From Vibrio sp. D404a (GTDB lineage Bacteria; Pseudomonadota; Gammaproteobacteria; Enterobacterales; Vibrionaceae), in NCBI RefSeq assembly GCF_030248535.1, contig NZ_JAHGAJ010000002.1, positions 124,001 through 188,000 of the forward strand: 64,000 nt of DNA. The letters are read 5' to 3'. The notes under the pieces were generated by a model. The model searched no databases, was not told the origin of the DNA, and worked only from the letters and a program-made list of their open reading frames with translations. The position numbers and the translations under genes were made by a program. Below, one piece after another: positions 44,679 through 52,558 of the stretch. Position 1 is the first letter of the stretch; each line of letters begins with the position of its first letter.

Positions 44679-46958
44679 TTACAACCCTTGAACGTACTGG
44701 TTGTTGGTTCTGATCTGCACTAAGTGGTTTAAGTTGTCTGTTGCAGCTTGGTCACCTGTTACTAGCGCTTCAAATTGCTTAATCAGCTCTACCTTGTCCG
44801 CTTTCTCTTTTGAGCCCGAACCGATGTCAGTTAAGTCGATAAAGAACTCGTCAAACAGGTTTGAGAGATCCGCAACGGCATCTTGGTTTAAGAACTGCTC
44901 ATGGTTGTAAATGCTTGGGTAACCACCCTTCTGCTTATCCACTGCAAACGAAGTGCCTTTCACATTGGTAATCGTGGTTGCTTTCTCACAACGAAGCATA
45001 CAGCCATCTTCAATAGCTGGTTTGTTACAGCCAACTGTTCTTTGGAAGAAACACTGACGGCTGGTCATCATCAAAATTGGGTGATAGATGCTGTAGTAAA
45101 GCTTAAAGCCTTCAGGACGACGAACGTGACGCAGTTGTCCTTTGTTTAGCTCGTTTGAAAGGAAAGCACCCGAACAGTTCAGTTGCTCTTTTAGCGTGTA
45201 CAAAGCGTGCGAGTTGGTCGTGTTCATGAATGGACCCGCCACCCACTCAATGCCCATCTCATAAGCCTTGTAAGCGATACCTGTGTTGTTGGTAACAATT
45301 CGTTTCGGCTTAACGGTTTCAAGAATGCGAACCGCTTCAATGTAATCTTTGCCAATCAGCACCGCTGGGAACCAAGGGATCAAACGCGGGTTTTCAGACA
45401 AGATATCAATGTACTTGTTGTTGCGCTTTTTATAGCTCTCAGGCAGCTTGAAGTAGATGTCCGCATCCGTCACATCACAAAGGTGCAGATCGGCAGTGTC
45501 AGCAATCAACATAGACAATGTCGGTGTCTCGTTCACTTTGCCAAACTTCGGTAGCGCAGGAACATCAACATTCTTAACAACGTCTACAGAACCATTCAGA
45601 ATAAAGTCGATCTCCTCTTTTAGCTGAGTTAGCTCTTTCAAAGAGACAAATAGACCTTCATTGAACTGCTCAAAATCATAACCTTCAAGTGAGTGAATAC
45701 CGCTACGAAGTGATTTGAAGCGTTTCTCTAGAATTTCCTTGGTCAGTGGTTTCTCACCATCTGCAATCAATACAGATTTAGACTTCACTTCAAAGTTCTC
45801 TTTGTCAGAAATAACTGAAACCACTAGAGGCTCACCTTCACAGGCACTGAACGAAAGTTTGATTGGTGTTTTGCGGATATCCAGATACTGAATTTTGCTG
45901 CGCATCTCATCACCCAATACATCTTTCGCTGCATGAAGGTCTTTGCTGACATCTTCGATTTGAACAACCGAGATCGCGTCATCAGCATTAGGATCAAACT
46001 GTTGAACCTGTTTCGCAGCCTGCTCTACCGCGTAATTTTTACTGTTATCACGCGGGTTATCGATGAACATGTCTTTCGTTAAGTTACCTTTCAAGAAAGA
46101 GTTGGTGAAGTCACGGTTAAATACCTTGTGTAGGTTTGAATCGTCACCTATCAGATCGCCACTCTCGATAAAGCTGTCGATCTGCTTACGCCATGTATCG
46201 ATTACCGTATAAACATAGTGAGCACCCTTGATACGGCCTTCAACTTTCAACGAATCAACCTGGGCATCGACCAGTTCCGGTAAATCAAAGTAAGCAGAGT
46301 TGTCTTTCAGATTAAGTGGGTAACGGTTACCTGCATCAGTAATCTCGTATTCATCACGACACGCCTGTGAACAGCGACCACGGTTACCTGAGTTACCGAC
46401 ACTCACCGAGCTTGAGTAACACTGACCAGAAAACGCGATACATAGAGCACCATGAACAAAGACTTCTGTTAGAACATCGTGGTCATGCGCAACTTGAGTC
46501 AACTCTTTAATCTCAGGCAGGTTTAACTCACGTGATAAGTTCACGCGTGACGCACCAATCTTAGCCAAGAACTTGATTTGGCCTTCGTTGTGCGTCGTTA
46601 GCTGGGTAGAAGCGTGAACATCGATTGTTGGAAAGTATTTCTTCACCAGATCAAACAGACCCAAGTCTTGGACAATGATGCCATCAACCTTGGTGTTCAC
46701 AAGCTGGTTTAATAGCTTACTAATGTTCTTAATTTCGCTCTCAAGTAACACGACATTCAGGGTCAGAAAGATCTGACAACCGTACTCATGAGCAAGACGA
46801 ATAATGCCGTTCAGCTCGTCTAAAGATAAATTCGAGGCGCGGTTACGGGCGTTGAATGTACCCAATCCACAGTAGACCGCATTAGCTCCTGCTACGATAG
46901 CTGCTTTAATCGCCTCTACATCGCCACCCGGGGCTAATAACTCAATTTTTCTGCTCAT
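44679..46958 (-). CDS. rlhA: U32 family protein, probable 23S rRNA C2501 hydroxylase RlhA
   Basis: This 759-residue 'peptidase U32' protein begins KIELLAPGGDVEAIKAAIVAGANAVYCGLG like E. coli RlhA (YdcP), which hydroxylates C2501 of 23S rRNA. It is about 100 residues longer. The signature HGALCIAFSGQCYSSSVSVGNSGNRGRCSQACR carries the four cysteines expected to bind an iron-sulfur cluster. A DUF3656-like middle region follows (residues 350-450). The C-terminal 300 residues form a second U32-like barrel with its own cysteine group (RQCFFQRTVGC...GCMLRCEK). The older 'protease' name is probably wrong for this group. It is monocistronic. Confidence 0.85.
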   Translation of the reverse strand: MSRKIELLAPGGDVEAIKAAIVAGANAVYCGLGTFNARNRASNLSLDELNGIIRLAHEYGCQIFLTLNVVLLESEIKNISKLLNQLVNTKVDGIIVQDLGLFDLVKKYFPTIDVHASTQLTTHNEGQIKFLAKIGASRVNLSRELNLPEIKELTQVAHDHDVLTEVFVHGALCIAFSGQCYSSSVSVGNSGNRGRCSQACRDEYEITDAGNRYPLNLKDNSAYFDLPELVDAQVDSLKVEGRIKGAHYVYTVIDTWRKQIDSFIESGDLIGDDSNLHKVFNRDFTNSFLKGNLTKDMFIDNPRDNSKNYAVEQAAKQVQQFDPNADDAISVVQIEDVSKDLHAAKDVLGDEMRSKIQYLDIRKTPIKLSFSACEGEPLVVSVISDKENFEVKSKSVLIADGEKPLTKEILEKRFKSLRSGIHSLEGYDFEQFNEGLFVSLKELTQLKEEIDFILNGSVDVVKNVDVPALPKFGKVNETPTLSMLIADTADLHLCDVTDADIYFKLPESYKKRNNKYIDILSENPRLIPWFPAVLIGKDYIEAVRILETVKPKRIVTNNTGIAYKAYEMGIEWVAGPFMNTTNSHALYTLKEQLNCSGAFLSNELNKGQLRHVRRPEGFKLYYSIYHPILMMTSRQCFFQRTVGCNKPAIEDGCMLRCEKATTITNVKGTSFAVDKQKGGYPSIYNHEQFLNQDAVADLSNLFDEFFIDLTDIGSGSKEKADKVELIKQFEALVTGDQAATDNLNHLVQIRTNNQYVQGL

Positions 46959-47050
46959 TTTTGAAGTCGCTCACTTACTTATAATTTTTAAGCCGCGTAT
47001 TCTACCCACATCACCAACCCTTTACCACCGCACAGCAACTTTTAAACCTA

Positions 47051-47716
47051 ATGACAACAAAGACTCTTCATGACTTGCCTATCCTTTATTCACTGCGTCG
47101 CTGCCCTTATGCAATGCGTGCTAGGCTAGGAATTCTCCTTGCAAATCAACAAGTCTTAATTCGTGAAATTGTCACTAAGGATAAGCCAGAAGAACTGCTG
47201 AAATGCTCACCAAAAGGTACAGTCCCAGTATTAGTATTACCCGATGGAAAGGTTATTGAGCAGAGTTGGGATGTGATGATGTGGGCGCTTCAACAAAACG
47301 ATCCGCAAGATCTTCTTCGTTCGAGTAACCCTTCACTCAGTGAACAAATCCACCAGCTCATTCAACACAATGACAATGAGTTTATTGGTCACTTAGAAAA
47401 GTATCGCGCCTCTGTTCGCTATCGAAATGACGACATCGAGCAGCGTAGAAACTTGTGTGAATTCTTTATCACTGAGCTTGAAGGTAAACTCGCCCAGCAC
47501 GACTATTTGTTTGGAGATTCACCTAGCTTAGCCGACTTTGCCGTGATGCCTTTCGTTAGCCAGTTTGTAAGAGTAGAAAAGAAATGGTTTGTGCAGTCTG
47601 AATACCAGAACGTCGGACGTTGGTTACGAACTCACCTCGAAAGTAAACTCTATACCCAAGTAATGAAACAGTACCCATTGTGGAATGACACCAAACAAGA
47701 TTGTCTTTTTATATAA
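47051..47716 (+). CDS. Glutathione S-transferase family protein
   Basis: This 221-residue protein has a thioredoxin-fold N-terminal domain (ILYSLRRCPYAMRARLGILLANQQV, with catalytic-type Cys18). The cis-proline region is KGTVPVLVLPDGKVIEQSWDVMMWAL. An all-helical C-terminal domain follows (HDYLFGDSPSLADFAVMPFVSQFVRV). It is closest in style to the omega/CysGST-like group with RCPYA rather than a serine or tyrosine site. The substrate is unknown. It is convergent with the GyrI-like gene. Confidence 0.85.
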   Translation: MTTKTLHDLPILYSLRRCPYAMRARLGILLANQQVLIREIVTKDKPEELLKCSPKGTVPVLVLPDGKVIEQSWDVMMWALQQNDPQDLLRSSNPSLSEQIHQLIQHNDNEFIGHLEKYRASVRYRNDDIEQRRNLCEFFITELEGKLAQHDYLFGDSPSLADFAVMPFVSQFVRVEKKWFVQSEYQNVGRWLRTHLESKLYTQVMKQYPLWNDTKQDCLFI

Positions 47717-47727
47717 GACCAAATTGC

Positions 47728-47758
47728 AAAAGAGCCGCTCACACCGAGCGGCTCTTTT
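47728..47758. terminator. Bidirectional intrinsic terminator
   Basis: AAAAGAGCCGCTC (47728-47740) pairs with GAGCGGCTCTTTT (47746-47758) around ACACC, just past the GST gene. Confidence 0.88.
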
Positions 47759-47797
47759 ATCTCATTAACTTTTACACGATATATCGCTGCTCAAAGA

Positions 47798-48247
47798 TTA
47801 TTGAATCGCAATTGAAATCTCGACTTCAGTTTCGCCTTTGTACAGCTCAAAGTCGGTTGTGTACGTTCGTGTATGTGGGCAATCAGGCTCGTTAAAATAC
47901 GCCCATACTTCTCCCCACAGATCGATCACTGCTTGTGGCAACTCTCCTTTTGCAGAGAAAGTAAGATATTTACCAGCCTCAATCTTTGTTTCGACAAGTT
48001 GATCAATGGTGTTATCAGTGAGCGCATTGGTACACGCAATCACATCAAAATCACCTGTAAAATCCGACTCATAATTGGTGTACACACCGTAGACCTTTGA
48101 GTCTGGAGTTAACTTAGGAAAAGCTTGGTCGTAAAAGCCTTGCCACAACTCACCAATTTTCGCCTTAGCTGGGTCAACTTCATCGGTATTATTCGTTCTT
48201 ACCGCAAAGCCATACGCTTTTACTGCCTCTAATGTTTGTTCTTTCAC
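47798..48247 (-). CDS. GyrI-like / AraC effector-binding domain protein
   Basis: This 149-residue single-domain protein reads YGFAVRTNNTDEVDPAKAKIGELWQGFYDQAFPKL, VYGVYTNYESDFTGDFDVIAC, KYLTFSAKGELPQAVIDLWGEVWAYF and HTRTYTTDFELYKGETEVEISIAI. This is the GyrI/SHS2-type small-molecule-binding fold seen in effector domains of AraC regulators. No DNA-binding domain is attached. It may sequester or bind hydrophobic ligands; E. coli SbmC/GyrI inhibits gyrase, but that function cannot be assumed here. Confidence 0.82.
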   Translation of the reverse strand: MKEQTLEAVKAYGFAVRTNNTDEVDPAKAKIGELWQGFYDQAFPKLTPDSKVYGVYTNYESDFTGDFDVIACTNALTDNTIDQLVETKIEAGKYLTFSAKGELPQAVIDLWGEVWAYFNEPDCPHTRTYTTDFELYKGETEVEISIAIQ

Positions 48248-48299
48248 TCTTCTATTCCCTAAGCCATATTAACGTATCAATTGTTAAGCCGAGTCAATT

Positions 48300-48533
48300 C
48301 TAGTCTTGGATCTCTTTATGTCCGCACTTTTCACAAACAACATGGCGAGAAAATTCATCCATCGCAGCGATAAAACCGCCAAGAAACCAGCCTTTGACCA
48401 GACCGGAAATAAACTCAAGCCGCTTTTGATTTGGTTTACCCGCGAATTTACTCTCCTTTCTCACCAAAACAACAACATGTTGCGTACGCTCACGACAAGA
48501 TATGCAGTAGCAATGCTCAATCGAAGTATTCAT
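48300..48533 (-). CDS. Small zinc-ribbon-like protein of unknown function
   Basis: This 77-residue protein has CYCISC near the N-terminus (residues 8-13) and CEKC near the C-terminus, spaced like a zinc ribbon. Between them is a glycine- and aromatic-rich segment (LVKGWFLGGFIAAMDEF) that could be a short hydrophobic helix. I recognise no named family. It ends 10 bp before the rof-like gene begins its own end, on the same strand. The overlapping opposite-strand frame is thought to be a shadow. Confidence 0.6.
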   Translation of the reverse strand: MNTSIEHCYCISCRERTQHVVVLVRKESKFAGKPNQKRLEFISGLVKGWFLGGFIAAMDEFSRHVVCEKCGHKEIQD

Positions 48534-48542
48534 ATGTCACCC

Positions 48543-48794
48543 CTACAAGGTTTTGAAAAATTTTTGCTTAAAATGGGGGTTATCGACACACACTTCTAAT
48601 TCAGCAATCCCTGTCAATACAACAAGTTGTTCTTGTCCAGCGATACTTAACTTAATGCATTCATCTTTGTCTTGGTTACGTTGGGTATCTAAAGCAACAC
48701 CCTCGATCTGTTCTCCAGAGTGTAAAGTGAGCTTAACTGGGTACCTGTGCATACACACAATTTCAATATAATCATAATCACTGCAACTAATCAT
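48543..48794 (-). CDS. rof: Rho-binding antiterminator (Rof/YaeO family)
   Basis: The start is ATG 48794, which has GGGAGG 4 bp upstream on the minus strand. The 83-residue protein begins ISCSDYDYIEIVCMHRYPVKLTLHSGEQIEGVALD and continues ECIKLSIAGQEQLVVLTGIAELEVCVDNPHF. The CxDYDxxExxCxxxxxxxLxLxxGExxxGxAxD pattern is that of E. coli Rof (YaeO), which binds transcription termination factor Rho and blocks its RNA-binding site. It resembles Rof over the full length, so the call is good, but inhibition of Rho in Vibrio is inferred. Confidence 0.8.
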   Translation of the reverse strand: MISCSDYDYIEIVCMHRYPVKLTLHSGEQIEGVALDTQRNQDKDECIKLSIAGQEQLVVLTGIAELEVCVDNPHFKQKFFKTL

Positions 48795-49024
48795 AATACC
48801 TCCCAATCTTTCACCACGTTAATGCGACATACCGTTCTATGCAAACTGTTTATAATCCATCGTTTACTCAAGTCACATTGAAACAGCACATACTTAAAGT
48901 ACTCGTTGTTTTAATCATAGACCCACCTTTAAACACCGAACTTACTTAATAACGTTCGTTTTATTGCGCTATCTATTCGTTTGATTACACTGAAGTTATT
49001 GGACAGTGAATAATACGGAACGTT

Positions 49025-50203
49025 ATGAACTTAAAACCCCTAGCCGCAAGTGCTCTCGTGCTGGTCTCTACAACAGCAAGTGCGGTGAGTTTTATAGACC
49101 AAATCGATGGTCACTTAGACATGGGTGAATACCTAGCTGAAAATGCCTATGGCTTTTTACCGGTCCCGATTCTGATTACAGAGCCAGCGGTTGGCTACGG
49201 TGGTGGTTTCACCGGTATCTTCCTTCATGAATCAGAAGAGCAGAAAAACACACGCAAAGCACTGGCGGAGAAGTCCCTTGATGGAGGCGCACAACTCTTA
49301 ACACCTGCGATCACCGCAGTCGGTGGCTTCGCGACAGAGAATGGCACTTGGATGGCATTTATCGGTCACAAGCGAAGCTGGAAAGAGGATTCGATACGCT
49401 ACCTTGGTGGTTTGGGTTATGGTGATATCAACATGACTTTCTACCGACAAAGTTCTCCCAATGCCCTTTCACCACTCGAACCAAACGAAGGTATCGAGCT
49501 TGGCTTAAAAGGCATGGGCGGGATACAAAAGCTTCAATTCAGAATCCAAGACTCGCCATGGTTAGTTGGCCTATCTCAACAGTTTTTTGCACCTAAATTG
49601 TCACTCAATAACCACCCCAAAGCGCAAGAGATCCTAAACAATATTGGGAATACCTCACCTACTTCATCAGGCTTAGGCTTAATCGCTGAGTACGACAGTA
49701 AAAACAGCTTTCTAAATCCAACTCAAGGCTATAACTATGTCGCCGAGTATCTATGGTTTGGTGATGGACTTGGCAGTGATTATAACTACCAAACGTTTAA
49801 TCTAGAGGGACTGAATTATTGGGAACTCAACAAAGAATGGAATCTCGCGTTGCGCGGACAATACAAATCCTTATCAACTGATGAACGCTTTCTATCACCT
49901 CAATACTATCCTGACATTCAGCTAAGAGGTATTGCAAGAAACCGCTATCAAGGAGAGCATACCTTTGCGGCAGAGGTACAAGTAAGCAAACAATGGACGC
50001 CGCGTTGGTCTACCGGCGTGTTTACTGGGATTGGTTATGCTGGTGACAGTGACAGCGATATGTTTGACCAAAGCTCACACTTAGCGTACGGCGTTGGATT
50101 TCGTTACCTTATCGCAAGGCGTTATGGCCTAATTTCAGGGATTGATATTGCGTTTAGTGAAGAAGATACCGCGCTCTACTTCCAAGTAGGAGCCGGTATC
50201 TAG
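49025..50203 (+). CDS. Omp85-type outer-membrane barrel without POTRA domains
   Basis: This 392-residue protein has a signal peptide (LAASALVLVSTTASA). A short N-terminal region is followed by a surface-antigen D15/Bac_surface_Ag barrel: GFLPVPILITEPAVGYGGGFTGIFLHE, alternating strands such as LGLIAEYDSKNSFLNPTQGYNYVAEYLWFGDG, GIARNRYQGEHTFAAEVQVSKQW, and the final FRYLIARRYGLISGIDIAFSEEDTALYFQVGAGI ending in a C-terminal hydrophobic residue. No POTRA repeats precede it, so it is not BamA or TamA. The role is unknown. It is monocistronic, with possible promoter in the 230-bp gap upstream. Confidence 0.82.
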   Translation: MNLKPLAASALVLVSTTASAVSFIDQIDGHLDMGEYLAENAYGFLPVPILITEPAVGYGGGFTGIFLHESEEQKNTRKALAEKSLDGGAQLLTPAITAVGGFATENGTWMAFIGHKRSWKEDSIRYLGGLGYGDINMTFYRQSSPNALSPLEPNEGIELGLKGMGGIQKLQFRIQDSPWLVGLSQQFFAPKLSLNNHPKAQEILNNIGNTSPTSSGLGLIAEYDSKNSFLNPTQGYNYVAEYLWFGDGLGSDYNYQTFNLEGLNYWELNKEWNLALRGQYKSLSTDERFLSPQYYPDIQLRGIARNRYQGEHTFAAEVQVSKQWTPRWSTGVFTGIGYAGDSDSDMFDQSSHLAYGVGFRYLIARRYGLISGIDIAFSEEDTALYFQVGAGI

Positions 50204-50234
50204 CTAAATCACCATTCAATGTACCAAGCAGACG

Positions 50235-50861
50235 CTAAGCAAAAGTCTTCCAATACTGGTACAAGCCATCGATATCAGAAGAGCACATCAAGGACATTGC
50301 ACCTTTGATCTGCTCTTCATTCCATTCCCACCACTTCATTTCTAGCAACTGCGCAATTTGAGGCTCACTAAAACGATAGCGGATATGACGAGCTGGGTTA
50401 GAACCGACAATCGAGTATGGCTCAACATCTTTGGTTACGACTGCGCGGCTAGCGATAATTGCCCCATCGCCAACCTTTACGCCGCTCATGATCATCGCCT
50501 CTGTGCCAATCCAGACATCATTGCCAATCACAGTGTCTCCAGAACGTTCGAAGCCGTCGATCGCTCCTTCAAATTTTTCATCATCTTGGTAGTAAAATGG
50601 AAATGTACTTACCCACTGGTTTTGATGTCCTTGGTTACCCGCCATCATAAAAACGGCACCAGAGCCAATCGAGCAGTAGCTGCCAATAATCAATTTATCG
50701 ACGTCGTCTCTGTCGGGCGTAAGGTAACGGGCACAATCGTCGAAACTGTGGTTGTGGTAATAACCAGAATAGTAGCTGTGTTCACCAACAATGATGTTCG
50801 GATTAGTCACCTGTTCTTTAAGAGACTTGCCCACAAAGGGACTTTCAAAATAATTGTTCAC
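50235..50861 (-). CDS. catB: Type B (xenobiotic) acetyltransferase, CatB family
   Basis: This 208-residue hexapeptide acetyltransferase starts [47 protein letters not shown], the hallmark of type B chloramphenicol acetyltransferases (XAT). The catalytic His is in [10 protein letters not shown] or [10 protein letters not shown]. The beta-helix [53 protein letters not shown] is complete. Chromosomal catB genes are common in Vibrio and may confer low chloramphenicol resistance. The native substrate could differ. Confidence 0.85.
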   Translation of the reverse strand: MNNYFESPFVGKSLKEQVTNPNIIVGEHSYYSGYYHNHSFDDCARYLTPDRDDVDKLIIGSYCSIGSGAVFMMAGNQGHQNQWVSTFPFYYQDDEKFEGAIDGFERSGDTVIGNDVWIGTEAMIMSGVKVGDGAIIASRAVVTKDVEPYSIVGSNPARHIRYRFSEPQIAQLLEMKWWEWNEEQIKGAMSLMCSSDIDGLYQYWKTFA

Positions 50862-50902
50862 AGGTAGCTTCTACTTAATGGAAGGATAAATAAAAATCAG
50901 CG

Positions 50903-51064
50903 TTACGAATCATCGCCACAACTGTCACAAGCTTGGTAGGTTCTGTCGCCTTCACTGATGACGATAAAAGAGGATACGCATTGCTCACACAACACACGTT
51001 TTGGATAGGCGTCTTTTTGTTTCTTGGCGTTAATATCGCCTTCAACAACGTAGATTTTTCTCAT
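50903..51064 (-). CDS. Small CxxC-containing protein of unknown function
   Basis: The start is set at ATG 51064 (RKIYVVEGDINAKKQKDAYP), since the longer frame adds a basic tail that does not look conserved. The 53-residue protein has two CxxC pairs (LCEQCVSS and YQACDSCGDD), suggesting one zinc site. No family name comes to mind. It lies on the minus strand between the STAS-like gene and catB. Confidence 0.5.
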   Translation of the reverse strand: MRKIYVVEGDINAKKQKDAYPKRVLCEQCVSSFIVISEGDRTYQACDSCGDDS

Positions 51065-51230
51065 GGTATTTCTCGGCAAGATACTAATGATGCCCGCGAA
51101 TGTTTCAACAGGGTTTCGTATCCAGTTATAGATTCGCACTTGAACTAATAGTCAAATGCATGCGTTGCCTGAATTGTATGCCGAAAATCGAGACAACGCA
51201 TTGAAAATCAAAATCGAAAGAAAAGATTAC

Positions 51231-51617
51231 TTAGGTTGCCGCAGTTACCCAGTCGATCGCATCGTCATATTCCGTGAATTGTTTAACTTCACCCGCGATA
51301 AACAAGCTACCCACTTTGGATGCGAGCTCTTGCCAGCCCTTATCACCGTATATTGCAACTCTGCCTAAATTGGTTCTTAGCTTGATACCCAGTTTTAAGT
51401 CGTCCCAGGCGGCGCGTATATCCCAGCCGTTCAGCTCTTTGATATCAGCAACCATTCTAATGTTTTCAGAACCAACGGTTTTCAGTGCCGACTCTAGTTT
51501 GGGGGTTAAGGCGAGGTAATCTTGGTGGGTCAGATGGCCTGTTGCTTTGAACATCAGGACATATTCGTGGTCGATTCGCTCTACTCCAACGGATATTCCA
51601 TGGCGATCATTATTCAT
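51231..51617 (-). CDS. STAS/SpoIIAA-like protein
   Basis: This 128-residue protein has the SpoIIAA-like fold: GVERIDHEYVLMFKATGHLTHQDYLALTPKLESALK, then ENIRMVADIKELNGWDIRAAWDDLKLGIKLRTNLGRVAIYGDKGWQELASKVGSLFIAGEVKQFTEYDDAIDWV. This family (PF11964-type) lacks the DSSG phospho-serine of partner-switch antagonists and is often membrane- or lipid-associated. The function is unknown. It is not part of the syp locus despite sharing the STAS-like fold. Confidence 0.8.
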   Translation of the reverse strand: MNNDRHGISVGVERIDHEYVLMFKATGHLTHQDYLALTPKLESALKTVGSENIRMVADIKELNGWDIRAAWDDLKLGIKLRTNLGRVAIYGDKGWQELASKVGSLFIAGEVKQFTEYDDAIDWVTAAT

Positions 51618-51942
51618 AATGCATTCCTCTCTCGTTAGTCTTCAAAATCTACCTAATAGCTTACGATATCAGTTGAGTACTTATTGAGAGCCAGTGGCAA
51701 AAAAACAGTAATCGGTCGGTTTTTGTTCTCAAATTTACAAGATATTTAAGCGCTTGTATAAACCAATGTAATTCTTAACTCATTGATATTCAGGCAACGC
51801 TGAGTGAACTATCAGGGTAATAGAAAGTTCTTCCTTTAGAACAAATAGATATGAGCATTTTGTTTAATATGAGATCCGCTCGAAGGAAATTTATTGGTGA
51901 AATTCTATGCTATTTATAGACCCTAGATAAGAGAGGTGAGCT
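51618..51942. other. Divergent intergenic stretch between STAS-like and universal stress genes
   Basis: This 325-bp AT-rich gap must contain the promoters for both neighbours. A near-match to the SypG element (TTCTCAAATTTACAA, 51726-51740) is present, but I find no -24/-12 promoter, so it is not called as a site. GAGAGGTG precedes the stress-protein ATG. No gene is seen. Confidence 0.35.
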
Positions 51943-52365
51943 ATGGAATACAAACACATACTCGTCGCGATTGAGCTGTCACAAGACACAAACATCTTAA
52001 TTGATAGAGCGACATTTTTTGCCAACAAACTCGATGCCGATCTTTCTTTCGTTTATATCGATGGAACACATGGTGAGATATACCCTGAGCTGGTGGATAT
52101 CAAGCAGCACACTGGCGAACTCCCATTTAATGAAGATGCCGTTAAACAGTTAAGAGATTTCGAAGCGTACTCCGAGCACAACATCAAGCACCTGTTTATG
52201 GGTACTGGTGATCTAACAGATAAACTCAAAGAGACAGTCGCTGCTAACCAAGTCGACTTTTTGATTTGTGGTCACCACCATGACTTTTGGAGCAAAATCA
52301 TCTCACACTCCAAACAGCTTATTGATAAATCACCGGTCGATATTTTAGTGGTGCCAATCGAGTAG
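51943..52365 (+). CDS. Universal stress protein (UspA-like)
   Basis: This 140-residue single Usp domain begins YKHILVAIELSQDTNILIDRATFFANKLDADLSFVYID and ends VDFLICGHHHDFWSKIISHSKQLIDKSPVDILVVPIE. The ATP-binding G-2x-G-9x-G(S/T) motif of the UspFG type is absent: GHHHDFWSKIISHS lacks the second glycine and the final GS. It therefore looks like the non-ATP-binding UspA class. It acts in stress resistance in the cytosol; the exact role is unknown. Confidence 0.84.
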   Translation: MEYKHILVAIELSQDTNILIDRATFFANKLDADLSFVYIDGTHGEIYPELVDIKQHTGELPFNEDAVKQLRDFEAYSEHNIKHLFMGTGDLTDKLKETVAANQVDFLICGHHHDFWSKIISHSKQLIDKSPVDILVVPIE

Positions 52366-52389
52366 TGGTTACGTGATTTAACTTCAAAC

Positions 52390-52437
52390 CCTACCGGGCA
52401 CCGCGCTTCTGCTTCAATCAAAGTCCCGCTCGGTAGG
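52390..52437. repeat. GC-rich inverted repeat between usp and cryptochrome genes
   Basis: CCTACCGGGC (52390-52399) can pair with GCTCGGTAGG (52428-52437) with one G-T pair and a 28-nt loop. It stands out from AT-rich surroundings. It could be a terminator for the stress-protein gene, with a T-rich tract following about 15 bp later, but this is not certain. Confidence 0.45.
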
Positions 52438-52558
52438 CTTCCCTTCCCCTTTGATTTTTCTAGCTCTTTTAACATGCTTACCTGATCGATCCCCTTTAGC
52501 AAACCGTAATTATCGCTAGTTATCTATTCACGAGATCCCAATCAAGAGAACCACAGTG

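Noticed and set aside
51231..51617. STAS-like protein as a second SypA
   Set aside because: It belongs to the SpoIIAA-like group without the DSSG phospho-serine motif and is far from the syp locus.
51726..51740. SypG-type element upstream of the universal stress gene (TTCTCAAATTTACAA)
   Set aside because: One arm is imperfect at the central TG and there is no GG-N10-GC promoter between it and the gene.
52272..52475. Minus-strand frame of 67 codons overlapping the usp gene end
   Set aside because: Weak ribosome-binding site, 94 bp antisense to usp, and no recognisable family; part of it is the GC-rich inverted repeat.
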